NCBI RefSeq assembly: GCF_016107655.1
Contig: NZ_JABASX010000013.1
Span: forward strand, 1-64,000
Source: Brevibacterium antiquum
GTDB lineage: Bacteria > Actinomycetota > Actinomycetes > Actinomycetales > Brevibacteriaceae
Direction: 5' to 3'
Length of the DNA stretch: 64,000 nt
Shown here one piece after another: positions 34,930 to 46,197 of this stretch; position 1 is the stretch's first letter; the number at the start of each line of letters is the position of its first letter. The notes beneath the pieces were generated by a model. It was not told the DNA's origin, searched no databases, and was given only the letters and a program-made list of their open reading frames with translations. A program made the translations under genes and the position numbers.

Positions 34930-35220
34930 TTACTTGGCGCGTTCGATGATCTCGACGAGCCGCCAACGCTTCGCGGACGAAACCGGCCGCGTCTCGGACA
35001 CGAGGACGAGGTCGCCGACACCAGCGGCGTTCTCCTCATCGTGAACCTTGTACTTCACCGACTGGCGAAGAACCTTGCCGTACAGGCGGTGCGTCTTGCG
35101 CTCCTCCACCTCGACGACGATGGTCTTCTCCATTTTGTCGGAAACAACGTAACCACGCGCGGTCTTGCGGGAGTTACGGTCCGCAGGCGTTGCCTCGGGC
35201 TTGGTGGTCTCCGCCATCAC
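34930..35220 (-). CDS. rpsQ: Ribosomal protein S17
   Basis: 96 aa from GTG 35220, or 95 from ATG 35217, which overlaps the rpmC stop (TGATG). Core: [40 protein letters not shown] and [19 protein letters not shown]. Last gene of the S10 operon. Confidence 0.97.
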   Translation of the reverse strand: MMAETTKPEATPADRNSRKTARGYVVSDKMEKTIVVEVEERKTHRLYGKVLRQSVKYKVHDEENAAGVGDLVLVSETRPVSSAKRWRLVEIIERAK

Positions 35221-35474
35221 TTGTCCTCTTCCTTAGCGTCAGCGGGGTTCGGACGGATGTCCAATTCCCGCTCATTGAGCACGGTGTAGATACGAGCGAT
35301 GTCGCGACGCACGGCCTTGAGCCGACCGTGGCTCTCCAGCTGGCCGGTGGCCGACTGGAAGCGCAGGTTGAACAACTCGGCCTTAGCCTTCTTGAGCTCC
35401 TCGAGCAGACGCTCGTTGTCATAACCGTCAAGTGCGTCCATGGAAAGGTTCTTCGAACCGATTGCCATACTCAC
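35217..35474 (-). CDS. rpmC: Ribosomal protein L29
   Basis: 85 aa from GTG 35474, which overlaps the rplP stop (GTGA); ATG 35468 is the alternative. Two-helix L29 core: [27 protein letters not shown] and [20 protein letters not shown]. Near the exit tunnel; binds nascent-chain factors. Confidence 0.97.
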   Translation of the reverse strand: MSMAIGSKNLSMDALDGYDNERLLEELKKAKAELFNLRFQSATGQLESHGRLKAVRRDIARIYTVLNERELDIRPNPADAKEEDK

Positions 35475-35887
35475 TCACCACCTTCGCGGGCCACGATACG
35501 GGCCTTGAGCGGAAGCTTGTGAATCGCGAGACGCAGCGCCTCGCGTGCAACTTCCTCGGACACACCGGCGAGTTCAAACATGACCCGACCCGGCTTGACA
35601 TTGGCGACCCACCACTCAGGCGAACCCTTACCGGAACCCATGCGGGTCTCGGCAGGCTTCTTCGTCAGCGGTCGATCTGGGTAGATGTTGATCCACACCT
35701 TGCCACCACGCTTGATGTAGCGCGTCATGGCAATACGTGCGGCCTCGATCTGCCGGTTGGTGATGTAGGCAGGCTCTGTGGCCTGGATGCCGTAGTCACC
35801 GAACGACACCTTGGTGCCGCCCTTGGCTGCGCCGCCCCGCTTGGGGTGGTGCTGCTTGCGGTATTTAACCCGACGAGGGATCAACAT
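35471..35887 (-). CDS. rplP: Ribosomal protein L16
   Basis: 138 aa. [47 protein letters not shown] and [22 protein letters not shown], close to the A-site and peptidyl transferase centre. Starts three bases after the rpsC stop. Confidence 0.98.
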   Translation of the reverse strand: MLIPRRVKYRKQHHPKRGGAAKGGTKVSFGDYGIQATEPAYITNRQIEAARIAMTRYIKRGGKVWINIYPDRPLTKKPAETRMGSGKGSPEWWVANVKPGRVMFELAGVSEEVAREALRLAIHKLPLKARIVAREGGE

Positions 35888-35890
35888 GTG

Positions 35891-36712
35891 TCAGCCCTCC
35901 GATCCGGCCTCAGCCGCAGGGGCCTCGGCATTGTTCTCGGTCTTCGGCGCTGCGTCATTCCGGCGCGGTGCTGCTGCGCCTTCCTGTCCACGACCACGGC
36001 CTCCACGGCCGCGCCCACGGCCCTTGGGGCCACGAGCTGCAGGAGCCTTCGCCTGCTCGGCAGCAAGCTCCTTGTCGGTCATATCGCCCTTGTAGATCCA
36101 CACCTTGACGCCGATGCGACCAAATGTGGTGTGTGCTTCGTGGAAGCCGTAATCGATGTTCGCACGCAGGGTGTGCAGAGGCACACGACCTTCGCGGTAG
36201 AACTCGGAACGGCTCATTTCAGCACCGCCGAGGCGGCCGGAGCACTGCACGCGGATGCCCTTGGCACCTGCACGCTGAGCACTCTGGATCGACTTGCGCA
36301 TCGCGCGGCGGAAGGCCACACGACTTGCGAGCTGCTCGGCAACTCCCTGAGCAACGAGCTGCGCGTCGATCTCAGCGTTCTTCACCTCAAGGATGTTGAG
36401 CTGAATCTGCTTGCCGGTGAGCTTCTCGAGCTGACCGCGAATGCGATCGGCTTCGGCTCCACGACGCCCGATGACGATGCCCGGGCGGGCAGTGTGGATG
36501 TCGACTCGGACACGATCACGTGTGCGCTCGATGTTCACCTTGGAGATGCCAGCGCGCTCAAGGCCCTTGGTCATCATCTGTCGGATCTTCACATCTTCGA
36601 GCACGTAGTCGCTGTAGCGCTGTCCCGGCTTAGTCGAGTCAGCAAACCACTTTGACTTGTGATCCGTGGTAATTCCGAGTCGGAATCCGTTCGGATTGAT
36701 TTTCTGGCCCAT
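35891..36712 (-). CDS. rpsC: Ribosomal protein S3 with an RG-rich C-terminal extension
   Basis: 273 aa (E. coli 233). [20 protein letters not shown] at the start, KH domain around [32 protein letters not shown], and the C-terminal S3 domain to [11 protein letters not shown]. Then an added tail: [15 protein letters not shown] followed by an acidic/Ala part. S3 and S5 line the mRNA entry pore, and both have RG-rich additions in this genome. Confidence 0.97.
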   Translation of the reverse strand: MGQKINPNGFRLGITTDHKSKWFADSTKPGQRYSDYVLEDVKIRQMMTKGLERAGISKVNIERTRDRVRVDIHTARPGIVIGRRGAEADRIRGQLEKLTGKQIQLNILEVKNAEIDAQLVAQGVAEQLASRVAFRRAMRKSIQSAQRAGAKGIRVQCSGRLGGAEMSRSEFYREGRVPLHTLRANIDYGFHEAHTTFGRIGVKVWIYKGDMTDKELAAEQAKAPAARGPKGRGRGRGGRGRGQEGAAAPRRNDAAPKTENNAEAPAAEAGSEG

Positions 36713-37098
36713 TAACGGTTCCCCTTCCGGCTCTTGCGCTGAGGCAGGTCGTCACCGCTGGCCAGGACCACTGAAACGTGGCTTGTGCGCTTTTCAATGC
36801 GAAAAGCGCGACCCTGAGCTCGCGGGCGGAACCGCTTCATGGTTGGCCCCTCGTCCACGAATGCTTCGGAGATGACCAGTTCGTTCTCGTCGAACGCAAT
36901 GCCCTCCTCGTCGGCCCGGGTACGCGCATTGGCGATTCCGGAGGCAACGAGCTTGTAAATCGGATCTGATGCCGACTGTTCTGCAAACTTCAACACTGCA
37001 AGTGCTTCGGTCGCCTGCTGACCACGAATGAGGTCGATGACGCGCCGAGCCTTGCGAGGCGTGACGCGCAGGTAACGCGCCTTAGCCTTGGCTTCCAT
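36712..37098 (-). CDS. rplV: Ribosomal protein L22
   Basis: 128 aa. [22 protein letters not shown] and [28 protein letters not shown], the loop reaching into the exit tunnel where macrolide-related changes occur; no deletion is visible in it. Shares one base with the rpsC start (TAATG). Confidence 0.98.
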   Translation of the reverse strand: MEAKAKARYLRVTPRKARRVIDLIRGQQATEALAVLKFAEQSASDPIYKLVASGIANARTRADEEGIAFDENELVISEAFVDEGPTMKRFRPRAQGRAFRIEKRTSHVSVVLASGDDLPQRKSRKGNR

Positions 37099-37140
37099 CG
37101 CTTCCTTCTCTCTTGTCTAGGATCGTAAGAGTGCCCCGCG

Positions 37141-37422
37141 TCAGCGGCGGCGACCCTTGCGATCGTCCTTTTCGTGGCCACGGAACGTCCGTGTCTGTGC
37201 GAACTCGCCAAGCTTGTGTCCGACCATGGCTTCAGTGATGAAGACTGGAACATGCTTGCGTCCGTCATGTACTGCGATGGTGTGTCCCAGGAAATCCGGG
37301 ATGATCATCGAGCGACGAGACCATGTCTTGATTACGTTTTTAGAGTTCTTCTCGTTCTGACGAGCCACCTTCTGGTACAGGTGTTCATCGACGAAAGGAC
37401 CCTTTTTGAGGCTACGAGGCAT
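37141..37422 (-). CDS. rpsS: Ribosomal protein S19
   Basis: 93 aa. [19 protein letters not shown] and [30 protein letters not shown]. Head of the 30S subunit, partner of S13. Confidence 0.98.
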   Translation of the reverse strand: MPRSLKKGPFVDEHLYQKVARQNEKNSKNVIKTWSRRSMIIPDFLGHTIAVHDGRKHVPVFITEAMVGHKLGEFAQTRTFRGHEKDDRKGRRR

Positions 37423-37437
37423 AAGTCAGTACTCCAA

Positions 37438-38274
37438 TCAGCGCTTCTTGCCGGTCCGGCGACGGCGCACGATGTACTTGTCGCTCTCTTTGTTCGGCCG
37501 GCGTGTGCGGCCTTCTGACTGACCCCACGGGCTGACTGGGTGACGACCACCCGAAGTACGGCCCTCGCCACCACCATGTGGGTGATCGATCGGGTTCATG
37601 ACGACACCACGGACGGATGGGCGCTTGCCCTTCCAACGCATGCGGCCTGCTTTACCCCAGCTGATGTTCGACTGCTCGGCATTGCCGACCTCGCCGATCG
37701 TCGCACGGCAGCGAGCATCAACATTGCGGATTTCGCCCGAAGGCATCCGCAGCTGAGCGAACCGGCCGTACTTCGCAACGAGCTGCACGGAGGATCCGGC
37801 AGAGCGAGCGATCTTGGCACCGCCGCCTGGGCGCATTTCAACTGCGTGCAGCACGGTACCGACTGGGATGTTGCGCAGGGCAAGGTTGTTGCCCGGCTTG
37901 ATGTCTGCACCCAGACCGGCTTCCACCTGTGTGCCCTGCTTGAGGTTCTGCGGGGCGAGGATGTAGCGCTTCTCGCCATCTGCATAGTGCAGAAGAGCGA
38001 TTCGCGCAGTGCGGTTCGGGTCATATTCGATGTGTGCGACCTTCGCCGGTACGCCATCTTTGTCATGGCGGCGGAAGTCGATGACACGGTACTGACGCTT
38101 GTGGCCGCCGCCCTGATGGCGAGTGGTCACGCGTCCCTGGCTGTTGCGGCCACCGCGCTTAGGCAGTGGGCGCAGAAGTGACTTCTCCGGTGTAGACCGG
38201 GTCACTTCGACGAAGTCGGCGACCGATGAGCCACGGCGGCCCGGGGTCGTCGGCTTGTGCTTACGGATTCCCAT
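37438..38274 (-). CDS. rplB: Ribosomal protein L2
   Basis: 278 aa. [20 protein letters not shown], then the near-invariant block [21 protein letters not shown] with the His needed for peptidyl-transferase activity. AAAAGAAGGA precedes the ATG. Confidence 0.98.
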   Translation of the reverse strand: MGIRKHKPTTPGRRGSSVADFVEVTRSTPEKSLLRPLPKRGGRNSQGRVTTRHQGGGHKRQYRVIDFRRHDKDGVPAKVAHIEYDPNRTARIALLHYADGEKRYILAPQNLKQGTQVEAGLGADIKPGNNLALRNIPVGTVLHAVEMRPGGGAKIARSAGSSVQLVAKYGRFAQLRMPSGEIRNVDARCRATIGEVGNAEQSNISWGKAGRMRWKGKRPSVRGVVMNPIDHPHGGGEGRTSGGRHPVSPWGQSEGRTRRPNKESDKYIVRRRRTGKKR

Positions 38275-38304
38275 GAGTCTTGTCCTTCTTTTACGAAGGA
38301 TCGC

Positions 38305-38604
38305 TTAGAGCGATCCACCGAAGATGTCGATCGATCCGTCCTTGAGGGCGACAATGGCACGCTTGGTGTCCTTGCGCTTTCCCCAACCGGTGCGAGTGCG
38401 GCGGCGCTTGCCCTGACGATTCAGGGTGTTGACCTTGGCAACCTGCACATTGAAGATCGATTCAATGGCGTTCTTGATCTCAGTCTTGTTCGACCCCTGA
38501 TCGACGATGAAGGTGTACTTTCCCTCGTCCATCAGGCTGTAGGTCTTTTCCGAGACGACCGGAGCGACGATGACGTCGCGTGGGTCCTTGAAGTTCAGGC
38601 TCAT
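38305..38604 (-). CDS. rplW: Ribosomal protein L23
   Basis: 99 aa. [42 protein letters not shown]; docking site of trigger factor and SRP at the tunnel exit. Overlaps the rplD stop by 4 bp (ATGA). Confidence 0.98.
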   Translation of the reverse strand: MSLNFKDPRDVIVAPVVSEKTYSLMDEGKYTFIVDQGSNKTEIKNAIESIFNVQVAKVNTLNRQGKRRRTRTGWGKRKDTKRAIVALKDGSIDIFGGSL

Positions 38605-39254
38605 GATGCGTCCTCCGATTTGCGGTATCCGCCCAGGAACGTCTCCAGCGCTGACTCGGTGAACACGATGTCATCGGCGATCAGCACATCGTATGTGTTG
38701 AGCTGATCGGAGGTGAGCACGTGAACATGAGGCAGGTTGCGAACGCTGCGCTCGGTGAGCTCGTCGTCACGGTTGAGCACCACGAGGGTGTTCTTGCGAT
38801 CGGAGAGGCTGGCCAGAGCGAGCTTCGCCTGCTTGGTCGACGGTGCTTCGCCGGTGATCAGGTTCTTCACAACGAAGACCTGATCGAGACGTGCGCGATC
38901 CGAGAGAGCGCCGCGCAGAGCAGCGGTCTTCATCTTCTTGGGGGTCCGCTGCGAGTAATCGCGAGGAACCGGCCCGTGCACGACTCCACCACCGTTGTAC
39001 TGAGGAGCACGGATCGAACCCTGACGGGCGTTACCGGTACCCTTCTGGCGGTAGGGCTTGCGACCGCCACCGCGTACTTCGGAGCGGGTCTTTGTCTTGT
39101 GTGTACCCTGACGGGCTGCTGCCAGCTGTGCGACAACAACCTGGTGGATCAACGGCACGTTGGTCTGCACGCCGAAGATCTCGGCTGGCAGGTCAACGGA
39201 TCCGGTCTTCGCACCAGAAGCATCGACGACGTCGACTGTCTTGACATCAGTCAT
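38601..39254 (-). CDS. rplD: Ribosomal protein L4
   Basis: 217 aa. The tunnel loop reads [31 protein letters not shown]. In E. coli L4 represses the S10 operon through its leader; a 490-bp leader exists here too, but whether L4 acts on it is not visible. Confidence 0.98.
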   Translation of the reverse strand: MTDVKTVDVVDASGAKTGSVDLPAEIFGVQTNVPLIHQVVVAQLAAARQGTHKTKTRSEVRGGGRKPYRQKGTGNARQGSIRAPQYNGGGVVHGPVPRDYSQRTPKKMKTAALRGALSDRARLDQVFVVKNLITGEAPSTKQAKLALASLSDRKNTLVVLNRDDELTERSVRNLPHVHVLTSDQLNTYDVLIADDIVFTESALETFLGGYRKSEDAS

Positions 39255-39259
39255 TACGT

Positions 39260-39934
39260 TCAGCCCTCCTTCGCGGCCGAGCGAACGAGAACGACTGCGC
39301 CCTTGGGGCCAGGTACGGCACCCTTGATGAGCAGGAAGTTGTTCTCGGTGTCCACGGCGTGGATCGTGAGGTTCTGGGTTGTGTGCTTGACTGCACCCAT
39401 ACGGCCGGCCATGCGCATACCCTTGAACACGCGACCAGGGGTCGCGGCTCCGCCGATTGAACCCGGCTTGCGGTGGTTGCGGTGCTGTCCGTGGGAGGCG
39501 CCGACGCCGTGGAAGCCATGACGCTTCATGACACCGGCGGTTCCCTTACCCTTGGTCTTTGCGGTCACATCGACCTTGATCCCGGCGTCGAACGTATCGA
39601 CTCCGAGCTCCTGACCCAGTGCATAGTCAGCAGCGTCTGCGGTGCGCAGCTCGACAAGGTGCCGGCGTGGTGTCACGCCTGCCTTCTCGAAGTGGCCCGC
39701 AGTGGGCTTGTTGACCTTGCGAGGATCGATTTCGCCGAACGCGATCTGCAGTGCGGGGTAACCATCGGTTTCCTCGTTGCGGATCTGCGTCACGACGTTG
39801 CTGCCGGCGGCCACTACGGTCACCGGTACGAGATTGTTCTGCTCATCCCAAACCTGAGTCATGCCCAGCTTGGTTCCCAGAAGGCCCTTGACCTTGCGGG
39901 TGGTCGGGAGAGCTGATGAACGATTGTTCGCCAT
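39260..39934 (-). CDS. rplC: Ribosomal protein L3
   Basis: 224 aa. [35 protein letters not shown] and [28 protein letters not shown] with the loop at the peptidyl-transferase centre. Confidence 0.98.
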   Translation of the reverse strand: MANNRSSALPTTRKVKGLLGTKLGMTQVWDEQNNLVPVTVVAAGSNVVTQIRNEETDGYPALQIAFGEIDPRKVNKPTAGHFEKAGVTPRRHLVELRTADAADYALGQELGVDTFDAGIKVDVTAKTKGKGTAGVMKRHGFHGVGASHGQHRNHRKPGSIGGAATPGRVFKGMRMAGRMGAVKHTTQNLTIHAVDTENNFLLIKGAVPGPKGAVVLVRSAAKEG

Positions 39935-39945
39935 GTCTGCCTCCC

Positions 39946-40254
39946 TTAGAGCTTGATCTCGATGTTGACGTCGTCAGCGAGGTCGAGACGCATGAGCGAG
40001 TCGACTGCCTTCGGCGTCGGATCGACGATGTCGATCAGACGCTTGTGCGTGCGCATTTCGAAATGCTCACGGCTGTCCTTGTACTTATGTGGCGAACGGA
40101 TGACGCAGTAAACGTTCTTCTCCGTTGGCAACGGCACGGGGCCCACAACAGTCGCACCTGCGCGAGTGACGGTGTCCACGATCTTTCGTGCAGCACTGTC
40201 AATCACAGCGTGGTCGTACGACTTGAGCCGAATGCGGATCTTCTGTCCCGCCAT
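39946..40254 (-). CDS. rpsJ: Ribosomal protein S10
   Basis: 102 aa. [20 protein letters not shown], the family start, and [14 protein letters not shown]. First gene of the S10 operon (rpsJ to rpsQ). In E. coli it is also NusE, the antitermination partner of NusB. Confidence 0.98.
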   Translation of the reverse strand: MAGQKIRIRLKSYDHAVIDSAARKIVDTVTRAGATVVGPVPLPTEKNVYCVIRSPHKYKDSREHFEMRTHKRLIDIVDPTPKAVDSLMRLDLADDVNIEIKL

Positions 40255-40661
40255 GGCGTCGTCTCTTTCTTTAGTTACTTCCGGCCATCAACAAACAGTC
40301 GATCGAAATCTTCTGTGGTCTGTGCCGGCTGACCATGACCGACCCCCGAGGTCGGGCGTGTCGGCTAATCCTTGCGGAGAATCTTTCGATTCTCGTTGAG
40401 GGCCGACGGCGCTTCTACTCATTGGCTGCTCGGTCCGAACCCGCTCAAGGCAGATTCATCGATCCGATAGTGTTCCGGACTGTTCGCGGTATCTCTACCG
40501 CAGTGCAGGGGTCAACGTCCAAAACGCAACTTCACTATCTTGTCACATAGCACTTCATCGGCGCAATTCCAGGCATCTGTCTTGTGAGGCATTTCATGAT
40601 CGCCTGCCGCTACAAGTCAGGCAGGTCACGCGCCGAGGCTGGTCCCCGTTGTGAATGCACA
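40255..40661 (-). promoter_or_regulatory. Leader and promoter region of the S10 operon
   Basis: No gene on either strand in this 407-bp part of the 498-bp gap between tuf and rpsJ. On the minus strand TTGACC (plus coordinates 40510-40515) is the best -35 candidate but lacks a good -10 at the right distance. Nearer the gene the stem GAGAATC-TTTC-GATTCTC (40377-40394) and a GC stem around 40340-40356 (CCGAC/GTCGG) indicate a structured leader, the usual place of S10-operon control. Confidence 0.4.
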
Positions 40662-40689
40662 GAACCCCGGCCCTTTGGACCGGGGTTCC
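40662..40689 (-). terminator. Terminator of the str operon (after tuf)
   Basis: GAACCCCGG and CCGGGGTTC form a 9-bp stem with a short inner part CCCTTTGGA, 63 nt after the tuf stop on the minus strand. Confidence 0.75.
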
Positions 40690-40752
40690 GAATCGATCTC
40701 TCAGGACCGAAGTCCCGAGCTCAAGGCCGAAGCCTGAGTGATCGAAGGTATA

Positions 40753-41946
40753 TCAGGCGGTGATCTTGGTGACTCGACCAGCGCCGACGGTACGTCCACC
40801 CTCGCGGATAGCGAAGCGGAGGCCCTCTTCCATAGCGATCGGCTGGATCAGCTCGACCGACATGTCGGTGTTGTCACCGGGCATGACCATCTCGGTGCCC
40901 TCAGGCAGCGTGATGACGCCGGTGACGTCCGTGGTGCGGAAGTAGAACTGAGGACGGTAGTTCGAGTAGAACGGGTTGTGCCGTCCGCCCTCGTCCTTGC
41001 TCAGGATGTAGACCTGGCCTTCGAAGTTCGTGTGAGGCGTGATCGAACCCGGCTTCACGATAACCTGTCCGCGCTCCACGTCTTCGCGCTTCGTTCCACG
41101 CAGGAGCAGTCCGACGTTCTCGCCCGCACGTGCGTCAGGCAGAGTCTTACGGAACATCTCGATGGCGGTGACGGTCGTCTTGGACGACTTCTCCTTGATG
41201 CCGACGATTTCGATGTCATCGTTAGGCAGCAGGACGCCGCGCTCCACACGACCGGTGACGACGGTTCCACGACCGGTGATCGTGAAGACGTCTTCCACTG
41301 GCATGAGGAATGGCTTGTCGATGTCGCGCTCCGGCTCGGGAACGTTGTCATCGACGGCCTGCATGAGGTCTTCGACGCTCTTGACCCACTTCTCGTCGCC
41401 TTCCAGCGCCTTGAGAGCGGACACAGGAATGACGGGAGCGTTGTCGCCGTCGAAGTCCTGGCTCGAGAGCAGATCGCGGACCTCGAAGTCGACGAGCTCG
41501 ATGAGCTCCTCGTCATCGACCATGTCGGACTTGTTCAGTGCGACAACGATGTAAGGCACACCAACCTGACGTGCGAGCAGAACGTGCTCACGAGTCTGCG
41601 GCATCGGACCGTCGGTAGCGGCAACCACGAGGATTGCGCCGTCCATCTGAGCAGCACCGGTAATCATGTTCTTGATGTAGTCGGCGTGACCAGGGGCATC
41701 GACGTGAGCGTAGTGACGCTTCTCGGTCTGGTATTCAACGTGCGAGACGTTGATGGTGATGCCGCGCTCCTTCTCCTCAGGTGCGTTATCCACCTGGTCG
41801 AAGGCGCGAGCCTCATTGAGATCTGGGTACTTGTCCGCCAACACCTTGGTGATTGCGGCGGTCAAGGTGGTCTTTCCGTGGTCAACGTGGCCGATGGTGC
41901 CAATGTTGACGTGCGGCTTAGTCCTATCGAAACTAGCCTTTGCCAC
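40753..41946 (-). CDS. tuf: Elongation factor Tu
   Basis: 397 aa GTPase bringing aminoacyl-tRNA to the ribosome. GTG at 41946 chosen: GAGGAGG lies six bases ahead and the protein then begins [16 protein letters not shown], as usual; the frame upstream to 41970 is not coding. Motifs: GHVDHGKTT (P-loop), DAPGHADY (G3), NKSDMVDD (G4), VSALKALEG (G5). Last gene of the str operon, 115 bp after fusA. Confidence 0.98.
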   Translation of the reverse strand: MAKASFDRTKPHVNIGTIGHVDHGKTTLTAAITKVLADKYPDLNEARAFDQVDNAPEEKERGITINVSHVEYQTEKRHYAHVDAPGHADYIKNMITGAAQMDGAILVVAATDGPMPQTREHVLLARQVGVPYIVVALNKSDMVDDEELIELVDFEVRDLLSSQDFDGDNAPVIPVSALKALEGDEKWVKSVEDLMQAVDDNVPEPERDIDKPFLMPVEDVFTITGRGTVVTGRVERGVLLPNDDIEIVGIKEKSSKTTVTAIEMFRKTLPDARAGENVGLLLRGTKREDVERGQVIVKPGSITPHTNFEGQVYILSKDEGGRHNPFYSNYRPQFYFRTTDVTGVITLPEGTEMVMPGDNTDMSVELIQPIAMEEGLRFAIREGGRTVGAGRVTKITA

Positions 41947-42061
41947 TGGGTTCCTCCTCGTGGTTGGCAAAAGATATGCGGTTCATATCTTAGACCTTTG
42001 TTGGTTATCTTTCATTTCGGTGAACATGTTCTTGCTCACCGTGGCGACCGGGGACCGGAGA

Positions 42062-44167
42062 TTACTCTCCGCCACGCATCTTCTGGACGATCTCCTCGGC
42101 GACTGCCTTGGGGACCTCCGCATAGCTGGAGAAAGTCATCGAGTACACCGCACGGCCCTGGGTCTTCGACCGCAGATCACCGATGTAACCGAACATCTCC
42201 GACAACGGGACCACAGCCTTGACGACCTTCACACCGGAAGCGTCGTCCATCGACTGGATCTGGCCACGTCGGGAATTGAGGTCGCCGATGACGTCTCCCA
42301 TGTATTCCTCTGGGGTACGCACCTCGACGTCCATGACCGGTTCCAGCAGAACCGGCTTCGCCTTCTGAACGGCCTCCTTGAAGACCATCGAGCCGGCGAT
42401 CTTGAATGCCATCTCCGAGGAGTCGACATCGTGGTAGGCGCCGTCGATGAGTGTGGCCTTGACGCCAACCATCGGGTAACCGGCGAGGACACCAAGCTGC
42501 ATGGCGTCCTGGATACCGGCGTCGACGCTCGGAATGTACTCGCGCGGAATACGTCCGCCCGTGACGGCATTCTCGAACTCGTAGATCGTATCGCCTTCGA
42601 CCTCGAGAGGTTCGAAGGTGACCTGGACCTTCGCGAACTGTCCCGATCCACCCGTCTGCTTCTTGTGGGTGTAATCGTACTTCTCGACAGTGCGGCGAAT
42701 GGTCTCACGGTAGGCGACCTGCGGCTTGCCGACGTTCGCCTCGACCTTGAACTCGCGACGCATACGGTCGACGAGGATGTCGAGGTGAAGTTCGCCCATT
42801 CCGCGGATGACGGTCTGGCCTGTCTCCACATCAAGCTCGACCCGGTATGTCGGGTCTTCCCTGACGAACTTCTGAATGGCAGCCGACAGCTTCTCCTGGT
42901 CGCTCTTGGTCTTGGGCTCAATGGCCACAGAGATGACCGGCTCAGGGAAGGTCATCGACTCGAGAGCGATCGGGGCGCTCGGATCGCACAGCGTGTCACC
43001 GGTGGTTGTCTCTTTGAGACCGATGAACGCGTAGATGTGGCCGGCGATGGCCTCTTCGACAGGGTTCTCCTTGTTGGAGTGCATCTGGAAGAGCTTGCCG
43101 ACGCGCTCCTTCTTGCCGCTCGTCGAGTTGAGAACGGCCTCGCCCGACTTCACCTGTCCGGAGTACACGCGGACGTAGGTCAGCGTGCCGAAGAACGGGT
43201 GGGTGGCGACCTTGAACGCGAGAGCCGAGAAGGGCTCATCCTTGGAAGGCTTGCGAGTCAGCTTCTCGTCCTCGTCACGAGGGTTCTCACCGATCATGGG
43301 AGGAACCTCGAGAGGCGAAGGGAGGTAGTCGATGACGGCGTTGAGCATGGGCTGGACGCCCTTGTTCTTATATGCCGAACCGCACATGACAGGGAACGCC
43401 GTGGAGTTGACGACGAGAGAGCGGATGCCCTCCTTGATCTCGGCAATCGAGATCTCTTCGCCCTCAAGGTACTTCTCCATGAGTTCGTCAGTGGCTTCAG
43501 CAACATCCTCGACGAGCTTGGCGCGGTACTCTACGGCCTTGTCCTTGAGATCCTCAGGAATCTCGATCTCGGTCATGTCCTGACCCTTCTTGGACTCATC
43601 AGGCCAGATGTAGGCCTTCATCTCAAGAAGGTCGACGATCCCGGCGAACTCCGACTCGGAACCGATAGGCAGCTGAATGACCAGCGGCTTGGCTCCGAGG
43701 CGTTCGCGGATGGTGTCGATGGTGAAGTAGAAGTCAGCACCGAGCTTGTCCATCTTGTTGACGAAGCACACGCGTGGCACGTCGTACTTGTCAGCCTGAC
43801 GCCACACGGTCTCGGACTGCGGTTCAACGCCTTCCTTGCCATCGAAGACGGCGACGGCGCCATCGAGGACGCGCAGTGAGCGCTCAACCTCGACGGTGAA
43901 GTCGACGTGGCCCGGGGTGTCGATGATGTTGATCTGGTTGTCGTGCCAGTAGCAGGTGGTGGCAGCCGACGTGATCGTGATGCCGCGTTCCTGCTCCTGG
44001 TCCATCCAGTCCATCGTCGAGGCACCGTCGTGCGTCTCGCCGATCTTGTAGTTCACACCGGTGTAGTAAAGGATGCGTTCGGTTGTGGTGGTCTTACCGG
44101 CATCGATGTGGGCCATGATGCCGATGTTGCGGACCTTATTCAGGTCGGTGAGCACGTCAAGTGCCAC
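42062..44167 (-). CDS. fusA: Elongation factor G
   Basis: 701 aa translocase. GTG start at 44167 behind GAGAGAGA. GTPase motifs: [52 protein letters not shown]. Domain IV block [31 protein letters not shown] is complete. No obvious change in the fusidic-acid region, though this can only be judged against an alignment. Confidence 0.98.
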   Translation of the reverse strand: MALDVLTDLNKVRNIGIMAHIDAGKTTTTERILYYTGVNYKIGETHDGASTMDWMDQEQERGITITSAATTCYWHDNQINIIDTPGHVDFTVEVERSLRVLDGAVAVFDGKEGVEPQSETVWRQADKYDVPRVCFVNKMDKLGADFYFTIDTIRERLGAKPLVIQLPIGSESEFAGIVDLLEMKAYIWPDESKKGQDMTEIEIPEDLKDKAVEYRAKLVEDVAEATDELMEKYLEGEEISIAEIKEGIRSLVVNSTAFPVMCGSAYKNKGVQPMLNAVIDYLPSPLEVPPMIGENPRDEDEKLTRKPSKDEPFSALAFKVATHPFFGTLTYVRVYSGQVKSGEAVLNSTSGKKERVGKLFQMHSNKENPVEEAIAGHIYAFIGLKETTTGDTLCDPSAPIALESMTFPEPVISVAIEPKTKSDQEKLSAAIQKFVREDPTYRVELDVETGQTVIRGMGELHLDILVDRMRREFKVEANVGKPQVAYRETIRRTVEKYDYTHKKQTGGSGQFAKVQVTFEPLEVEGDTIYEFENAVTGGRIPREYIPSVDAGIQDAMQLGVLAGYPMVGVKATLIDGAYHDVDSSEMAFKIAGSMVFKEAVQKAKPVLLEPVMDVEVRTPEEYMGDVIGDLNSRRGQIQSMDDASGVKVVKAVVPLSEMFGYIGDLRSKTQGRAVYSMTFSSYAEVPKAVAEEIVQKMRGGE

Positions 44168-44215
44168 GGTGTCTCTCTCTCACTCGATGATGTGATCGGC
44201 TCCCCCGCTGCCTGA

Positions 44216-44243
44216 CCGGCAGGCGCCGCATGACGCCTGCCGG
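44216..44243 (-). promoter_or_regulatory. Hairpin between rpsG and fusA
   Basis: CCGGCAGGCG and CGCCTGCCGG form a perfect 10-bp stem with an 8-nt loop in the 98-bp gap, after the rpsG stop. It may be a processing or partial termination site that sets the ratio of S7 to EF-G. Confidence 0.5.
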
Positions 44244-44265
44244 CCAGGGTTCCGAAGAGGAACGA

Positions 44266-44736
44266 TTACCAGCGGTAGTGGGCGAAGGCCTTGTTGGACT
44301 CGGCCATCTTGTGGGTGTCTTCGCGACGCTTCACAGCGGCGCCGAGGCCGTTGCTCGCATCGAGAATCTCATTCATGAGGCGTTCGGTCATCGTCTTCTC
44401 ACGACGCTGGCGGGAGTAAGCCACGAGCCAGCGCAGTGCCAAAGTCGTCGAACGAACCGGACGAACATCGACCGGAACCTGGTAGGTTGCGCCACCGACA
44501 CGGCGAGAGCGAACCTCGAGGGAGGGGCGGATGTTGTCGAGAGCCTTCTTCAGGTTGACAACTGGGTCATTGCCGTTCTTCTCACGGGTACCTTCGAGAG
44601 CACCGTAGACGATGCGCTCAGCGGTCGAACGCTTTCCGTCGAGCAGGATCTTGTTGATCAGCTGCGTGACGATCGGCGAACTGAAGACCGGGTCAATGAC
44701 GATCGGTCGCTTTGGTGCAGGACCTTTACGTGGCAT
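44266..44736 (-). CDS. rpsG: Ribosomal protein S7
   Basis: 156 aa. [20 protein letters not shown] and [20 protein letters not shown], ending [12 protein letters not shown]. Nucleates assembly of the 30S head. The ATG overlaps the rpsL stop by one base (TAATG). Confidence 0.98.
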   Translation of the reverse strand: MPRKGPAPKRPIVIDPVFSSPIVTQLINKILLDGKRSTAERIVYGALEGTREKNGNDPVVNLKKALDNIRPSLEVRSRRVGGATYQVPVDVRPVRSTTLALRWLVAYSRQRREKTMTERLMNEILDASNGLGAAVKRREDTHKMAESNKAFAHYRW

Positions 44737-45110
44737 TACTTCTTCTCCCTCTTCGCACCGTACTTGCTGCGTGCCTGCTGGCGGCCCTTGACACCCTGGG
44801 TGTCAAGCGAACCGCGAACGATTCGGTAGCGCACACCTGGCAGGTCCTTGACACGACCACCGCGCACGAGCACGATCGAGTGCTCCTGCAGGTTGTGTCC
44901 TTCGCCTGGAATGTAGGCAGTCACTTCGATCTGGCTCGAAAGCTTGACACGAGCGACCTTGCGAAGAGCCGAGTTCGGCTTCTTGGGTGTAGTGGTGTAC
45001 ACACGGGTGCACACTCCACGACGCTGCGGGCTGCTCTTCAGAGCAGGAGCGTCGGATCCTGCGGATTTGACATGTCGTCCCTTGCGGACGAGCTGCTGGA
45101 TTGTCGGCAC
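44736..45110 (-). CDS. rpsL: Ribosomal protein S12
   Basis: 124 aa. GTG start behind [26 protein letters not shown] contains Lys43 (counted with Met) and [17 protein letters not shown] contains the second Lys; both positions where streptomycin-resistance changes occur carry the wild-type residue. First gene of the str operon. Confidence 0.98.
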   Translation of the reverse strand: MPTIQQLVRKGRHVKSAGSDAPALKSSPQRRGVCTRVYTTTPKKPNSALRKVARVKLSSQIEVTAYIPGEGHNLQEHSIVLVRGGRVKDLPGVRYRIVRGSLDTQGVKGRQQARSKYGAKREKK

Positions 45111-45406
45111 TAAGCGTTCTCCGTTTGCTTCTCGATAAACCTAATTCCCAACGTTGGCCATGGCATCAGCCATGTTTGTGAACCGTGGGACATATCCGAC
45201 TGAACACCGGGTGAAGCTTCACGCCCGATGCCAGTATTCGCGCGACGGCCTGAACCCTGCACTCGGGTGTGTCGCAATGACACAGAACCTATGCAGAATG
45301 ACACGTCGGCGGCCTGCCTCTGGCGAATTCTCACAATGGGTCCGGACCTCACAAAACATCCGGTATGATCGTTCGCCGACGCAGATAACACAATCAGTCG
45401 CATCCT
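45111..45406 (-). other. Long 5' leader of the str operon
   Basis: About 290 nt between the likely transcription start near 45400 and rpsL on the minus strand. No gene, tRNA-like fold or long hairpin was seen on either strand. Confidence 0.45.
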
Positions 45407-45436
45407 AGAATATCGCGGTTTCCCACATCTGGTCAA
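45407..45436 (-). promoter_or_regulatory. Promoter of the str operon
   Basis: On the minus strand TTGACC (45431-45436) and TATTCT (45407-45412) are spaced by 18 bp. The -35 lies inside the small palindrome CTGGT-TTTG-ACCAG. Confidence 0.65.
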
Positions 45437-45608
45437 AACCAGCCATTGTGCGTTGCACGACACAACCCCCGCCACCCGGGCGCAGAGAACCCTCTCCCCC
45501 GGCGCACCTACCTTTCGCGGACCGAAATCCGAGCTCTTCGCTGTCCGAAGTCCGCGGCAGCCGCGGTTCTTTCGCGCGCTCCTTCGCGCACCCGGGACAA
45601 TCGTTTCC

Positions 45609-45637
45609 TTGACTCATTCAAGAAAAGGCGGCAAGCT
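45609..45637 (+). promoter_or_regulatory. furA promoter and likely FurA operator
   Basis: TTGACT at 45609-45614 with ATTCAAGAAAAGG following. The same order, TTGACT-N-ATTC-AGAAAAG, is what I recall from mycobacterial furA promoters, where it binds FurA. A start point 35 bp on falls at the GTG of furA, so the message is probably leaderless. Confidence 0.55.
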
Positions 45638-45643
45638 GTTGCT

Positions 45644-46120
45644 GTGGCTGAGAACAAGGAAAGGCACGAATCGGAACCGACCGCAGCACTGCGGGAGAGT
45701 TCCCTTCGCGTGACGAAGCAGAGAGTCGCGGTTCTCGCGGCTGTGTGCGATCACCAGCATGCAGACACCGAGACTGTCATCCGCGCTGTTCGAGAGAATC
45801 TCCCCGAGGTATCACATCAGGCGGTGTACGACTCGCTGCACACACTCACCGAGGTCGGACTCGTCCGGTGCATTCAGCCGTCCGGGTCCGTGGCCCGTTA
45901 CGAGAGACGCATCGGGGACAATCATCATCACCTCGTGTGCCGCTCGTGCAATCTCATCGTCGATGTCGACTGTACGGTCGGGCAGGCTCCCTGCTTGACC
46001 CCTTCACACGACGCTGGATTCGTCATCGAACAGGCCGAAGTCACTTTCTGGGGCCTGTGTCCTGACTGCGCTGCGTCTGCAGCGCCTTCGGTCAGCCCCG
46101 AACCCGCCTCGGCGGTCTGA
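45644..46120 (+). CDS. furA: FurA, redox/iron-responsive repressor of katG
   Basis: 158 aa Fur-family regulator. GTG 45644 gives [20 protein letters not shown]; the frame is open further upstream (to 45446) but there overlaps the promoter and reads as low-complexity. DNA-binding helices: [32 protein letters not shown] and [19 protein letters not shown]. Metal site: [18 protein letters not shown] (HHxH plus CxxC). Stands 77 bp before katG, as in mycobacteria and streptomycetes, where FurA represses both genes and is released by peroxide. Confidence 0.93.
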   Translation: MAENKERHESEPTAALRESSLRVTKQRVAVLAAVCDHQHADTETVIRAVRENLPEVSHQAVYDSLHTLTEVGLVRCIQPSGSVARYERRIGDNHHHLVCRSCNLIVDVDCTVGQAPCLTPSHDAGFVIEQAEVTFWGLCPDCAASAAPSVSPEPASAV

Positions 46121-46197
46121 GCCGATCCACCCATCGACAAAGCCACACCTTTGTCTTCAACCGGGTCCTGACGGGACTCGAAAGTGAAAGGAATACT

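Noticed and set aside
40738..43879. Very long plus-strand frames (494 and 709 codons) opposite tuf and fusA
   Set aside because: Caused by codon bias of highly expressed genes, which leaves few stops in the complement; no starts with ribosome binding sites and no family match.
44800..45000. Possible streptomycin-resistance change in rpsL
   Set aside because: Both critical lysines (TPKKPNS and GGRVKDLPG) are present.
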